Of a stretch of DNA of 64,000 nucleotides, positions 44,761-55,579 are shown in pieces (position 1 is the first letter of the stretch; the number at the start of each line of letters is the position of its first letter). The stretch is from Tetracentron sinense. Taxonomy: Eukaryota > Streptophyta > Magnoliopsida > Trochodendrales > Trochodendraceae. Location of the stretch: NCBI GenBank assembly GCA_015143295.1, contig JABCRI010001062.1, positions 203,947-267,946 on the forward strand, in the 5' to 3' direction. The notes beneath the pieces are model-generated. The model searched no databases and was not told where the DNA came from. It saw only the letters and a program-made list of their open reading frames with translations. A program made the translations under genes and the position numbers.

Positions 44761-45085
44761 GACTAAACACTTCCGGGTATTGTCATAGCAACTAAATCTT
44801 GGCTAGCGCCTCTGGGATATACTATTTTTCATAGCATCCATCAATTCCTAGCATGAGTAGCATGAACTACTCTTCATTCCCCATAGACTGACCCCAACCA
44901 CTTCTTCTTTCCCCAACTCGCCCATATCTCCAGCAGGAATAGGCAAGCGTTTCACTCACTGCACCACTTACACAGCAACATGCATATCATCATCCCCTAA
45001 AATCCAATCTTGATGTAAAAATAGGAGGATTCCAGTCTTTGCCATTCAATTGCCAATTTGACACTCTCCGGCCAAGAGGAGCAGG
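44761..45085 (+). other. End of Tat-like 3' UTR with weak PPT
   Basis: Noncoding. A purine run GCCAAGAGGAGCAGG (45071-45085) directly precedes the degenerate LTR start and may be the PPT. Confidence 0.4.
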
Positions 45086-45501
45086 TATAACCACCCAATT
45101 TCTACACCTTGCCTTAACCATGGTTACAAAATTTAACCATAGTTATCTCCTACCGACTCTCAGTGAAGCCGTAAAGCCCAAGTAAAACCCTAACCTAACC
45201 CTAGTCAAACCTAAGGCGTAACCTTAGAACACACCCTAATCCTAGGTAAAACCCTAGCCTAACCCTAGGTAAACCCTGGTCAAACCCAAGCCCCAAACCC
45301 TGACCCCTAGTCAAACCTTGGTCAAACTATGGTCAAACCCTAGTCTAAACCTAGGCCTAACCCTAGGTGAACCCTAGTCCAACCCCAAGGCCTAAAAACC
45401 TCAAAGATCGGGCCCAGAACCTTCTGTGGGCCCAAACAGGGGCCCACAACCCTGGAAGAGCCATTGGTGTGGGGCCCATACCCTCATTTTTAAAAATTCC
45501 A

Positions 45502-45532
45502 GTAATGGCGGTAATAACATTACCGCCATTAC
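45502..45532. repeat. Perfect hairpin, 14-bp stem, in LTR I'
   Basis: The arms GTAATGGCGGTAAT and ATTACCGCCATTAC enclose loop AAC. It belongs to the hairpin series of the Tat-type LTRs. Confidence 0.9.
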
Positions 45533-46398
45533 CATATTTAGGTCCTACTGTGAGCACGGGATTTCACTCCCTGAAATAGATCTCTTGGGATTTGTTAAGT
45601 GTTTAGAGTCGCCACCTATTCATTCAGAATGGATAAGTCCCCCGAGATGTTAGATAAGGTCTTGGTCTCCAATTAGGGATCAGGGTAAGAGGTTCGGTTA
45701 AGTTCGGGGAAAGGGTTAGGCACCCTGACACTTTCACATATAGTGGTTCCCTACTTGTTAGGTTTAAGCCAAATTAAAGTTCAAAATTAATCAAATGTCA
45801 AAGTGTTTAAGTTAAAAAAGAAAAGCTAATAAGGGTCGAACCCAGGTTGGGTTGCCTACATACTCACATTTGGGTGAGATTAGACCGAGCGTAGTTCTAG
45901 CACTTGAGCCCGTTCTAAGGTTAGGGGATGTGTGTGTGTGCACCAAGGGTGGCTAATGAGCCTAATCCGGTGATTAGGGTTTTGCTTGACCGGGGTTGGT
46001 CAATGTGCAAAGTATGGGCCCGGTAGGCCAAGAGGTAGTCTAGTAAACTAGGGTTTAGACCCGGTAGGCCAACGATGAAACCCGAAGGCAAAGGGGTGTG
46101 TTAACCCAGGGTTAGGAGTTGTTAACTGGGGTTAAAATGGTGGTTAACCATGGTTAAAAGGGTCCAAAAATTAATTTTTTTGGTTTTTTGTATTTTTCTG
46201 GATTTTTTGAGATTTTTTTAAATTTTTGTGGGGTTAAATGATGTTTAACCATAGTTAAAAGTTAATCGGAGGCCGTTTTAAGCATATCTGAGAGTCAAGG
46301 TTAGGCAAAATTGGGCACAGAAGGTATGACAGGGCCTAGAATGGCCTCCTACCAGGTCTAGGTCCTGCACAAAGCCCGAGATCAAAAATTCAAAGAAA

Positions 46399-46419
46399 GG
46401 AGGTAATTAGATTACCTCC
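46399..46419. repeat. Perfect hairpin, 9-bp stem, in solo LTR I
   Basis: The arms GGAGGTAAT and ATTACCTCC enclose loop TAG. It is at the orthologous position of the 19235-19263 hairpin in H, with two base pairs exchanged on both arms. Confidence 0.9.
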
Positions 46420-46603
46420 ATTATAGTAAATTTTTAACCAGGGTTTACAAGGGGGATTAATTGGGGTTAGGGATCACCCCTGGGTAAATTAAAACCAAGG
46501 ATAGGTAGCCTGAAGTGCCAGGAGTCCAATGGGCCTGTTCTCAGTCCAAGAAAAGTTCAGGTGTGGGCCCCATAGGGGCCTAAAGTCACTGGAAAGAGGG
46601 ACG

Positions 46604-46678
46604 GTATTGGAGGTAAACAGTTTACCGGCAATACAAAAACTTGTTTGTTTTGGGTATGTCGGTAATCAGACTGCCGAC
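46604..46678. repeat. Two hairpins in solo LTR I
   Basis: 46604-46634 (GTATTGGAGGTAAA and TTTACCGGCAATAC, two mismatches) corresponds to H 19447-19475. 46658-46678 (GTCGGTAAT and ACTGCCGAC, one mismatch and one G-T pair) corresponds to H 19497-19521. Confidence 0.8.
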
Positions 46679-47703
46679 TGTCTACTAACCATAGTTTGGG
46701 GACCTCTTAACCATGGTTAGATTTGGCCCCTAGGTCTGAAATTTTATAGGGAGAAAGGTAGGTTCAGGGCTTCCCACTGGACCTTGAGTGGACCCAAGAC
46801 GATGAGATATGTGGGCCCCACAGGGGCCCAAAGGCACTTTAAAAGTCAGTCCAGACTGTTGGTATTAGGACTACCGATAATTTGCTAACTCAACTTTGAA
46901 GGCCTCTTAACCATGGTTAGACTTCGAGTTAAAGGCTGAAATTTGGTGGGAAGGTAGGTAAGGGTCTGAAGCACCTAACTATGGCCCTGGAACTAACCAG
47001 GGGCTGAGTTAACCAGGGTTAGCGGGTTGGTTACAGAGAATGCACATAGGGTCAGTAATGGGATTACCGATCACTAGCATATTTTAAAAAAAAAACTAAT
47101 TTACCCTATTGGCCTTGAACTAATAGGGGTCTGAGGGTTCCCTCATGGACTGAGGGACCCCCAGACCCTAAGCGGTCAGACCATGCATATTGAGAGGGTG
47201 TTGGACCCATGTAGGACTAAAAGGTCACTCCTACGCCTATGAAGAAGGCAAGGGGGCCCTATCCCTTGCTGAGGTCAGCAAGTAAGCAAAGAAACAAAGA
47301 AATGGGACCCCTGGAATGGGACCAGGGGCCCCTTACACTGTTAAGTTCAAGAACAATAGGAGGATAGGTCAGGTACCCTTGCACAGTAGCTACCGGTGGT
47401 GCTGCGGGTTGCTGCATGCCTGGTTGGAGTACTAGGAGGTTTGAGGACAATCCTACGATCTCCTGGAGTCCTAGCTGAGGTTCTACAAAGGTCCAAGGAG
47501 AGGGAGGGGTATTGGTGGAGTCTTGGCAGAGATTGGACGTTAAAAAATGGGAGTGCTTTGAACTGGGGGATGACCTGGTTTTTATAGAGGAGTGGAGGAG
47601 GTTTGGGGGCAGTAAGGTCATCCCCACAGGCGTGGGGAACCAATGGTGAATGACCCAGGTGGCTACAGAGGGGTTCTAATACTCGGATTCTACAAATCAC
47701 AGG

Positions 47704-47779
47704 GTGACGGTAGTTAGATTACCGCCACTCTCCAGGCTTTGTAAAATGAGGGTGTTGGTGAATGGATTACCGACACCCT
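47704..47779. repeat. Two hairpins near the promoter of solo LTR I
   Basis: 47704-47728 pairs GTGACGGTAGT with ATTACCGCCAC (one mismatch, one wobble). 47749-47779 pairs AGGGTGTTGGTGAAT with ATTACCGACACCCT (one bulge, one wobble). They are at the place of the two H hairpins at 20380-20455. Confidence 0.82.
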
Positions 47780-49328
47780 GAGCTTTTCTCTACTTCAGGC
47801 TAGGCCCTCGCACACTTGGGCCAAATGGGATAAGATTTGCTCCTTTGGGGAGTTCCTGCCTGATTTTTAAACTCAAAGGGTGTGGGCCCCTAAGGTTGGT
47901 GGGCCCAAGTTTGGGCCCACAAAGGCCTAGGCTATTGGGTTTTGGCTTGGATGGGTTTGTGGGCCTTGAGCCCAAGGGACTTCGGCCTAGGTCTTAGCTA
48001 GGGCTTAGTGTAGGGCTAGGTCTAGGGCTTACCTAGGGTTAGACCTAGGGTTTAGCTAGGGATAGCCTAGGGTTGGTCTAGGGCTTAGGTGTTCTAAGTG
48101 AAATGGGCCTTGCCCGAGGGTTTGTCTTATAAGGTTTGAGGGTTCTAGGGGTAATGGGCCTTGAGCCTGAAGGTTTAGGGTTTGGTCTAGGGCTTACTTA
48201 GGGCTAGTCCTAGGGTTTAGCTAGGGTTAGCCTAGGGTTTAGGGTATACCTAATGGTGATGGGCCTTGTGCCTGAAGGATTTGGTTCTAGGGTTTGAGGG
48301 TTTTGGGGCCGACCTAGGGTTTATTTTTAGGGTTTGACTAAGGGTTTAGGGTATACCTAGGGCTTGTCTAAGGCTCTACAGGGGACTCCACTGGGGGGAA
48401 GGCTGAGTTTATGCAGGTTAACCAGGGTGTAAAAATTGGGTGCTTACACCTGCTACAGTAGATCAGTTCAAGTGTGTGTGGGTTTGGCCATTTCCAGCAA
48501 AAAAGCCAGAATGGGGGTAGATTTTCTACCGCTATTACTGGGTTCTGTAGAATTCGTAGCTGGCATCCCCTCTGTCCATTCCTGCTTTGCCCCCTCAGTG
48601 TCTAGCATGCCTAGGATTATCCCTAAACTACCCCAAGGCCTTCCCAAGCCTATATAAACCCTCCTCCTTCATAGGTTTACACCATTCCAAAAAACCCATT
48701 GGTGAAACCTCTACAAAACTACTGTGTAGCCTAAAATTACCAAGTCCAACCCCTATCCATCACCTTGTGTGATGCTCAGACTCCCTAGAAGCAGCACCAA
48801 GCCACCCAGGCTTGCCTCCACCTACTGCCACCGTGCACAGTCACCCTCCGCCACTGTTGCAGCCTAACAACAAGGTAGCATCCCTATCCCTCTTTCTTTT
48901 TCTTTAGTTGGAATGCTGTAAGACCCCTGATCCTACTTCAGGGGTCATTTATTTCTTGTTGATTTCCTGTATTCATATATCAAACCAAGGACGGGGGTTC
49001 CCCTACCTTCCTTATAGGTAGGGGGAACCCCTTAAGGTTTTGAATCATGGGTACAAGACTCCTTTTTTTGTATAGCACTCCCCTTAGGCTTCTAGGGGTC
49101 CCTCAAACCATGAGGGATCCCCTGGAACTCACTAGTGTTGCCCCCGTAGGGGGGAAATGCTTTTTTGGAAAACTTCAGGAATGGCGGTAGAATAATTACC
49201 GCCATTCATGGCTTTCTGCTTTGCAGCACTGTTACACCCCATTGGGTCGGGCCTTAATCCATTTCAGGGCCATGGTTAGGTCCCCCTGCCTCTTATCTTT
49301 CTACCCGGGTCATTCCAGGATCGTCCTT

Positions 49329-50557
49329 TGAAATTTAACCAGATCAATGATCTCTAAGACCTAGAGGGGGGGTGAATAGGTCTATCTAATAATTTCTAAC
49401 CAATTTTAATTTTTCAATTAATATGTTTAGAAATCAATGAACAAGTCAATCAGACAATCCACACAAATCAAACACAGAAGATTTTTACGTGGAAAACCCT
49501 AACGGGAAAAAAACCACGGGACCTTGTCCAGCAATAAACTTCACTATGAAAAGATATCAAGTACAAGACAAGACCTTACCAAAACAGAAACGACGTTCCT
49601 AGGTATAGACTCTTATTCTTGATTTCCACGAACCAGCAGGTTCGATCTCCGCCGTAGCAGCTTCGGTTCCACACCGACCAAATCTTTTCAAGCTACTTCA
49701 AAACCACGATCACACACGATCGATCTCCTTTCACGAAGGCTCCGGATCAAACACCGGACACACACACACGGTGTAGGATTGTGAATCAATTTAAGAAATT
49801 TCAAACCCTAGAGGGATTTCATACAGATCTGAGATCACACAATGCAAGATCAAAGGTTTAGATCTATACTTGCATTCTCTAGGATCTAAGAAAGAGGAGA
49901 GATCAACAAAGATCTAATAAAAGCAATAAGAAAAACCTTAGAAGAATTTCTCAGACCTCTACTCTTTCAAAATATCAAAGACACGAATTAGGTCTCCAAA
50001 AAGTTGTTTATATAGGGTTTAAAAAAAGAATCCAGAAAAAGAAAAATTCTTTTTACATGGACCGATCGATCGGTGCTCACTATCCATTGCTCGGTCCAAA
50101 ACGGATCACTCGGTCCAAATGACCGATCGCTCGGTTATAAATCATCTCTCTGGAAAAATACCCCATACAAACTTTTTGTCCAGTCGATAGCCACATATCG
50201 CTCGGTAGGCCACCGATCGATCGGTCCCAATACCCAGCGATCGGTTGAGACAGAATTTTGTTCAAACCATATGTCTTTTCATGTTTATTTGATTCAACTA
50301 AGATCAAACAACTTTGTTAGGTTTAAAACTATCCTCCTAGGTATGTTTAGAGTTATCTAAGCCAAAACCAACCTAGGTAGGGGTCTCTAAGTCCATTACC
50401 TGTCTAGATCCAGAGTAGAAGCTTTTTCTTCTCTTTCTTCAATCTTCTTTAAGCTTTAGCTCTTCTCTTCTGACAAGTTGAACATGACTCGACGACTCGA
50501 CTCACATGACCTATCTAATGATCACGGAATTTGCCAACACCTATTTAGGGATTTACA
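49329..50557 (-). repeat. 3' LTR of element C (1229 bp)
   Basis: TGAAATTT to GGATTTACA, homologous to the A LTRs. The palindrome array is at 50061-50246, with several copies decayed at CpG positions. The TATA box CCTATATAAAC is on the minus strand at about 50009-50019. Confidence 0.92.
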
Positions 50558-51136
50558 ATCTCCCCCTTTGGCAATTCCGGGACAAAACAAGACTAATTCA
50601 TATACTAGGTTCAAATTTTCCCAATTGATTCAAAAATGGAAAATTGACCTTTACATAACTCAAAAATATAATTACAGGACTTTTGACATGTTAGCTTGTC
50701 ATGATTCACCAAACTTAGAACCTGTTTGCCTGCACATGCTAAATCAAAAACCTGTGAAGCATGGGAAATAAAATATGGGATAAAATATTGGAAGAATGAA
50801 AATATGTATTACATAACATCCACAATTCCACAATACTATATCCATAACAGGTTAAGCATTCCATATCATCATCCAAAACATTTATAACCTCATCCAAAAC
50901 ATTTATAACCTCATCCAACACATTAACACTCCCCCTTTTTGGCTCGAAATGCCAAAGGTGGACTAGAAAATTAATGTATAACCATCGAAATGAGATGAGC
51001 ATAAACCATTCAAATGTATACATCCATAACAAGTCAATAATATCCAAGTAGGTTTGTACTAAGTACAACCAAGACAAAATACATCAAAATGTCAAATAAA
51101 AACTGTCACTCGACTAAGATAAACTCCAATCACGAA
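50558..51136 (-). other. PPT and 3' UTR of element C
   Basis: PPT AAAGGGGGAGAT at 50558-50569 (minus strand) and a second tract next to GGCTCGAAATGCC at about 50932-50950. A short direct triplication of CATCCAAAACATTTATAACC occurs at about 50871-50925, which A lacks. Confidence 0.78.
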
Positions 51137-52429
51137 CTATCCCTCCTGTTCATCATTAGAAGTGAGCTGGGACTCATAGTAAGCTCGAAAATCCCGAACA
51201 TCTCTCTGTACTCCTAGCACGGCTGCATCGAGAGATCCAAGTCTACCACGAACCTCTGTAGTAAACTCCTCGTATGATGAAACATGAGTCCGGAGATCCA
51301 TCTGCATCTCTCGCATCATCCTCCCAAGATCATCCATAGTGGTCGGAGGAGGACGAGATGACCCAGCACCAACTTCTGCTCCCTCCTCTGTATCTCGAAC
51401 TGAGGCATGTGAAAAACTCTGAGCTAGGGTCTTTTTGTTGATTGGACCCTTAGGAACTCGAGTAAGAACACCAGGAGGAGCGATAACTCCTTGAGAACCA
51501 AGAAGTTTAGTGATGAGTGAACCAAATGGTAGGGCTCCAACTGCTGTACTAGTTTGATGGGCTTGGATCATCAAGTCAATGATGTGAGCGGCAAGATCAA
51601 TATCACGCCCATGTAGAAGACTAAACAGAAATCTAGCTCTATCTTCCCTAAGGTCCGCAGTATGAACCTTTGGATGGATATTTTCACTCATAACTAGGTT
51701 TACTAGTCTAGCATCCTTAGTGAGTTTCGCCACTTCAATAAGAGACCCAACCCAAAATGTAGGAGTACCACTAAGAAAGGTAACAACATGTTCCATGGAG
51801 TCTTTATCCTCATCAGTCTTATAAATATAAGGATAATATGCATTTGGAACTCGAGGATAGCCAAGGAATTTAGAAACCAAATCAGCATTTATGACAACAG
51901 ATTGTTCTAATGCTCGAGATTTGAATGACCATTTTTTCTGGTTGATTTCAGAAAAATTAGAGTAAAATTCTCTAACTAACTGGACAGAAGCAGGACCGGA
52001 TAAGGTAAGTATACCTTCCCATTGACGATCTGAAATGAGTGTAGGAAGATAATAATCACCAAAATCAGAAATATGTATGTCCCTTTCAACCATAACACCT
52101 TTCTTGCTAAAATACTCACTATAGAGTTGAGCAGCAGTAGGACTTATAAACTGGGATAACTTACTGGACTGGGAAGATGAAGCTTTACCTTTATTTTTTC
52201 GAGTTTTATCAGCCAAAGATTTTTGACGATTCTCAATTGTAGAATCTATCATTCTACGAATTGGCCTGTCCCCAATTGAAATACCATGCCCTATTGGAGT
52301 GAAAGTAAAAGGCTCTAGGTTTTCCTCATCTTGAGGAGGGTCCTCTTGGTTGTTGAGGACCAACCTCCGACGTTTGGGAACGCCAGACATGAGATAGGCA
52401 AGAAGGATTAACAACAAAACGAAAGCCAT
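51137..52429 (-). CDS. ORF3 of Sirevirus C
   Basis: Intact 430-residue homologue of the A ORF3, same position and orientation. The core around NIHPKVHTADLREDRARF is unchanged and ALPFGSLITKLLGSQG is the same, while the N-terminal linker and the segment around residues 80-160 differ most. It has the same hydrophobic 14 residues before MSGVPKRR, and the protein ends with about 10 extra residues. By eye its DNA differs from A more than the flanking spacer does. Function is unknown; conservation of the open frame in two copies suggests it was under selection while the elements were active. Confidence 0.82.
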   Translation of the reverse strand: MAFVLLLILLAYLMSGVPKRRRLVLNNQEDPPQDEENLEPFTFTPIGHGISIGDRPIRRMIDSTIENRQKSLADKTRKNKGKASSSQSSKLSQFISPTAAQLYSEYFSKKGVMVERDIHISDFGDYYLPTLISDRQWEGILTLSGPASVQLVREFYSNFSEINQKKWSFKSRALEQSVVINADLVSKFLGYPRVPNAYYPYIYKTDEDKDSMEHVVTFLSGTPTFWVGSLIEVAKLTKDARLVNLVMSENIHPKVHTADLREDRARFLFSLLHGRDIDLAAHIIDLMIQAHQTSTAVGALPFGSLITKLLGSQGVIAPPGVLTRVPKGPINKKTLAQSFSHASVRDTEEGAEVGAGSSRPPPTTMDDLGRMMREMQMDLRTHVSSYEEFTTEVRGRLGSLDAAVLGVQRDVRDFRAYYESQLTSNDEQEG

Positions 52430-52961
52430 GGAAGAAAATGCAAGAAAAACGATGCCCTAGATGAGAAAATCAATCTAAATCCAAGAAAATGCACAAATCT
52501 TACCTTTTAGATGCTTGGGAAACCTTTAGAATAGAATGGAATGACCGTAGGAAAGATTTGGAGGAGAGGTAACCGAGAGATCGCTCTGGAGATCGGAGAA
52601 CAAGTGAACAAAAAAAATAGAAATGAGGGTTTTATAACTCTGTTCACGAAAGACCGATCGATCGGTCTTTAGCACCGAGCGATCGGTGGTCTGAAAAGTT
52701 TTCAAAAATTTTACATTTAAAACCTTTTCTCCCCCTCAACCAATGGAACATTTAAAACTCATTTTCACCTCAAAATGACCAATTGACCAAAAAATATGCA
52801 ACATTTGATTTCATTAAAATCATAAATAATAATCACCCAAGAATTGATATATCAAGTATAGTCATAAACAAGGATTATGTAAACATTAATTGATTTTCAC
52901 CGGTGATTAAATATGGTATTTGCATCAAATTCACAATCAGAGTCAAGAAACAATTAGAAGT
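52430..52961 (-). other. Upstream spacer of C ORF3
   Basis: Collinear with A 5895-6399 and noncoding apart from the ORF3 promoter. It includes a polypurine tract at about 52730. It ends at the B insertion; the last five bases GAAGT (52957-52961) are the expected left target duplication of B. Confidence 0.7.
52629..52687 (-). promoter_or_regulatory. Candidate internal promoter of C ORF3
   Basis: Palindromes ACCGATCGATCGGT (52653-52666) and ACCGAGCGATCGGT (52674-52687) lie upstream of GAGTTATAAAACC (52629-52641) on the minus strand. The layout is identical to A 6084-6143, including spacing. Confidence 0.62.
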
Positions 52962-54186
52962 TGTAAATCCCTAAATAGGTGTTGGCAAATTCCGTGATCA
53001 TTAGATAGGTCAGTTGAGTCGAGTCGTCGAGTCATGTTTAACTTGTCAGAAGAGAAGAGCTAAAGCTTAAGGAAGATTGAAGAAAGTGAAGGAAAAAGCT
53101 TCTACTCCGGATCTAGACAGGTAATGGACTTAGAGACCCTACCTAGGTTGGATTTGACTTAGATAACCCTAAGAATACCTAGGAGGATAATTTTAAGCCT
53201 ACCAAAGATATTTGATCTTAGTTGAATCAAATAAAAATAAAATGAAAATGGTTTTGGCAAAAATTCTGTCTCAACCGATCGCTCGGTATTGCGACCGATC
53301 GATCGGTGGCCTACCGAGCGATCGGTGGCTATCGACTGGACCAAATATTTGTATGAGGAAATTTTCCAGAGAGGTGATTTAGAACCGAGCGATCGGTCAT
53401 TAGAACCGATCGATCCGTTGTGAACCGAGCGATCGGTAGTGAGCACCGATCGATCGGTCCCCGTAAAAAGAATTTTTCTTTTTCTGGATTCTTTTTTTAA
53501 CCCTATATAAACAACTTTTGAGAGACCTAATTCGTGTCTTTGATATTTTTGAAAGAGTAGAGGTCTAAGAAACTCTTCTAGGGTTTTTCTTATTGCTTTT
53601 ATTAGATCTTTGTTGATCCCTCCTCTTTCTTAGATCCTAGAGAATGCAAGTAGAGATCTAAACCTTTGATCTTGCATTGTGTGATCTCAGATCTGTATGA
53701 GATCCCTCTAGGGTTTGAAATTTACTAAATTGATTCACAACCCTACACCTTGTGTGTGTGTCCGGTGTTTGATCCGGAGCCTTCGTGGAAGGAGATCGAT
53801 CGTGTGTGATCGTGGATTTGAAGTTGCTTGAAAAGATTTGGTCGGTGTGGAACCGAAGCTGCTTAGGCGGAGATCGAACCTGCTGGTTCGTGGAAATCAA
53901 GAGTAAGAGTCTATACCTAGGAACGTCGTTTCTGTTTTGGTAAGGTCTTGTCTTGTACTTGATATCTTTTCATAGTGAAGTTTATTGCTGGACAAGGTCC
54001 CGTGGTTTTTTCCCGTTAGGGTTTTCCACGTAAAAATCTTCTGTGTTTGATTTGTGTGGATTGTCTGATTGAATTAATCATTGATTTCTAAACATATTAA
54101 TTGAAAATTTTAAATTGGTTAGAAATTATTAGATAGACCTATTCACCCCCCCTCTAGGTCTTAGACATTGATCTGGATAAATTTCA
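52962..54186 (+). repeat. 5' LTR of element B (1225 bp)
   Basis: TGTAAATCCC to ATAAATTTCA, homologous to LTRs of A and C in the opposite orientation. The TATA box CCTATATAAAC is at 53502-53512. Confidence 0.93.
53274..53458 (+). promoter_or_regulatory. Seven-copy palindrome array in LTR B
   Basis: Three copies (53274-53327), then TATCGACTGG and the box TTTGTATGAGGAAATTTTCC (53349-53368), then four copies (53384-53458), ending about 45 bp upstream of the TATA box. This is the best preserved cassette of its type in the window. Confidence 0.88.
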
Positions 54187-54188
54187 AT

Positions 54189-54200
54189 TGGTATCAGAGC
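54189..54200 (+). other. Primer-binding site of element B
   Basis: TGGTATCAGAGC, two bases after the 5' LTR. Confidence 0.95.
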
Positions 54201-54247
54201 TTGTTCACTGATAAGGCTAATCCCTTAAGTGTGATCTTGTATTATCC

Positions 54248-55579
54248 GTGATCATGAGTACTCTAAGAGAAGGAGGATCCGTCTCTCGTCCACCACTTTT
54301 TGATGGAAATAATTATGCATACTGGAAAGCTAGAATGAGAGCCTTTCTCAAATCAATAGACGAGAGAATTTGGATGTCTATACAGAATGGGTGGATTACG
54401 CCCATAAAAACTGTAGGTGATTTGACTGTCGTCAAATATTCTGATGAATGGACCAGAGAAGAGCTTGATTCAAGTGGATGGAACACTAAAGGTCTCAATG
54501 CTATCTTTACTGCAGTCACTGCTGAGGAATTCAGACGAATTTCTTCATGTGAAACAGCAAAGGAGGCTTGGGACATTCTTGAAATTACCCATGAGGGTAC
54601 TACCACTGTTAAAATCTCAAAACTCCAAATGTTAACCACCAAATTTGAACATTTAAACATGGAAGACAATGACACTTTTGATGAATTCTATGCAAAACTT
54701 AGTGACATTGTCAACGCTAGTTTCAATTTAGGTGAGAAAATATCTGAGTCCAAAATAGTTAGAAAAGTCCTTAGATCTCTCCCAGAGAGATTTCAACCCA
54801 AAGTCACTGCAATCGAAGAGAGTAAAAATGTTGACTCTCTGAAGATTGAGGAATTGGTTGGATCACTCCAAACCTATGAACTCAATCTACGTCCATCCAA
54901 GAAGAATAAATATTTAGCCTTGAAAACCATCAAGGAAACTTTGGATGAGGATGACAGTGATGGAGATATGAATGAGGAAGAAATGGCTCTTTTCGTTAAA
55001 AAATTTTGAAAATTTTTTAGAACGAAAAAGAGATTTAATCCCAAACAGGGAGGAAAAACTTTTGAGAAGTCAAAGTCTAAGCCCTGGGAAAACAAGAAAA
55101 ATTCCAAAAGTGGCGACAAGAAATCACAAGGTGTTCAATGTTATGAATGCCATGCCTTCGGTCATATTTCACCTAACTGTCCTAACAAGAAGAAGAGTAA
55201 GGGCAAGGTGATGAATGCCTGTTGGGATGACAGTGATTCCGAGAATGAAGAATCGGACAGTTCCTCTTCAAGTGAAGATACTGGAAATCATACGGCTTTC
55301 ACTGTTTCCCTTACTGGGATTCTTGAGACTACCTCTGCGGTTGATGAAAAGGATAGAAGTGATGAGAGTATTCATACTGAGTCTAGTGATGACTTACAGA
55401 AGAGTCAAACTGACTCTGAAAGTGATGAAGATTTGAAAACAACTTATGATAAGTTGTATGCTGAAAGTTTGAAACTGACTAAAACAAAAATCTCTTTGAG
55501 CAAAAAACTCAAACTCATTCAAAATGAAAGAGATGTCTGTAAACTAGTAGCAGAAGAGAAGAGTGCACTAGTTAGTTAG
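54248..55579 (+). pseudogene. gag: gag of Sirevirus B, one TGA
   Basis: Collinear with the A gag over 444 codons. It has the copia gag domain, basic region, knuckle CYECHAFGHISPNC and coiled coil. At 55007-55009 a CGA codon of A is TGA, a CpG transition that truncates the protein after VKKF. The frame otherwise continues to the TAG at 55577-55579 shared with A. Confidence 0.88.

Larger units (their letters stand above)
45549..48448 (-). repeat. I: solo LTR of the H family (2900 bp)
   Basis: Starts TGTGAGCACGGG and ends TGCTTACA, collinear with LTR H through its whole length. There is no PBS, PPT or internal sequence on either side. The flanks CCTAC (45544-45548) and CCTGC (48449-48453) are a plausible diverged 5-bp target duplication. 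It arose by LTR-LTR recombination of a full element within LTR I'. A TATA-like GGTTTTTATAGAGG lies at about 47577-47590. Confidence 0.85.
45086..49328 (+). repeat. I': Tat-type LTR in plus orientation, split by solo LTR I and cut by element C
   Basis: It starts TATAACCACCCAATTTCTACACC, a degenerate match to the inverted end of LTR H. The first part is 45086-45548, the rest 48449-49328. Features are the TAGGGTT-type tract (45170-45375, inverted), hairpins at 45502-45532, 48510-48536 and 49179-49207, and the TATA box CCTATATAAACC at 48649-48660. Element C truncates it at 49329. The piece downstream of C is outside the window. Confidence 0.7.
49329..52961 (-). mobile_element. Element C: Sirevirus of the A family, interrupted by B
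   Basis: 3' LTR 49329-50557, PPT, intact ORF3 and part of the pol-ORF3 spacer, collinear with A 2777-6399. It stops at 52961 where the B 5' LTR begins. The rest must lie to the right of B, outside the window. The left flank TCCTT (49324-49328) is its predicted target duplication. Confidence 0.88.

Noticed and set aside
44448..44766. Open frames of 93-104 residues on the plus strand and 83 on the minus strand
   Set aside because: They run through the 80-bp tandem array and repeat with it; no independent coding evidence.
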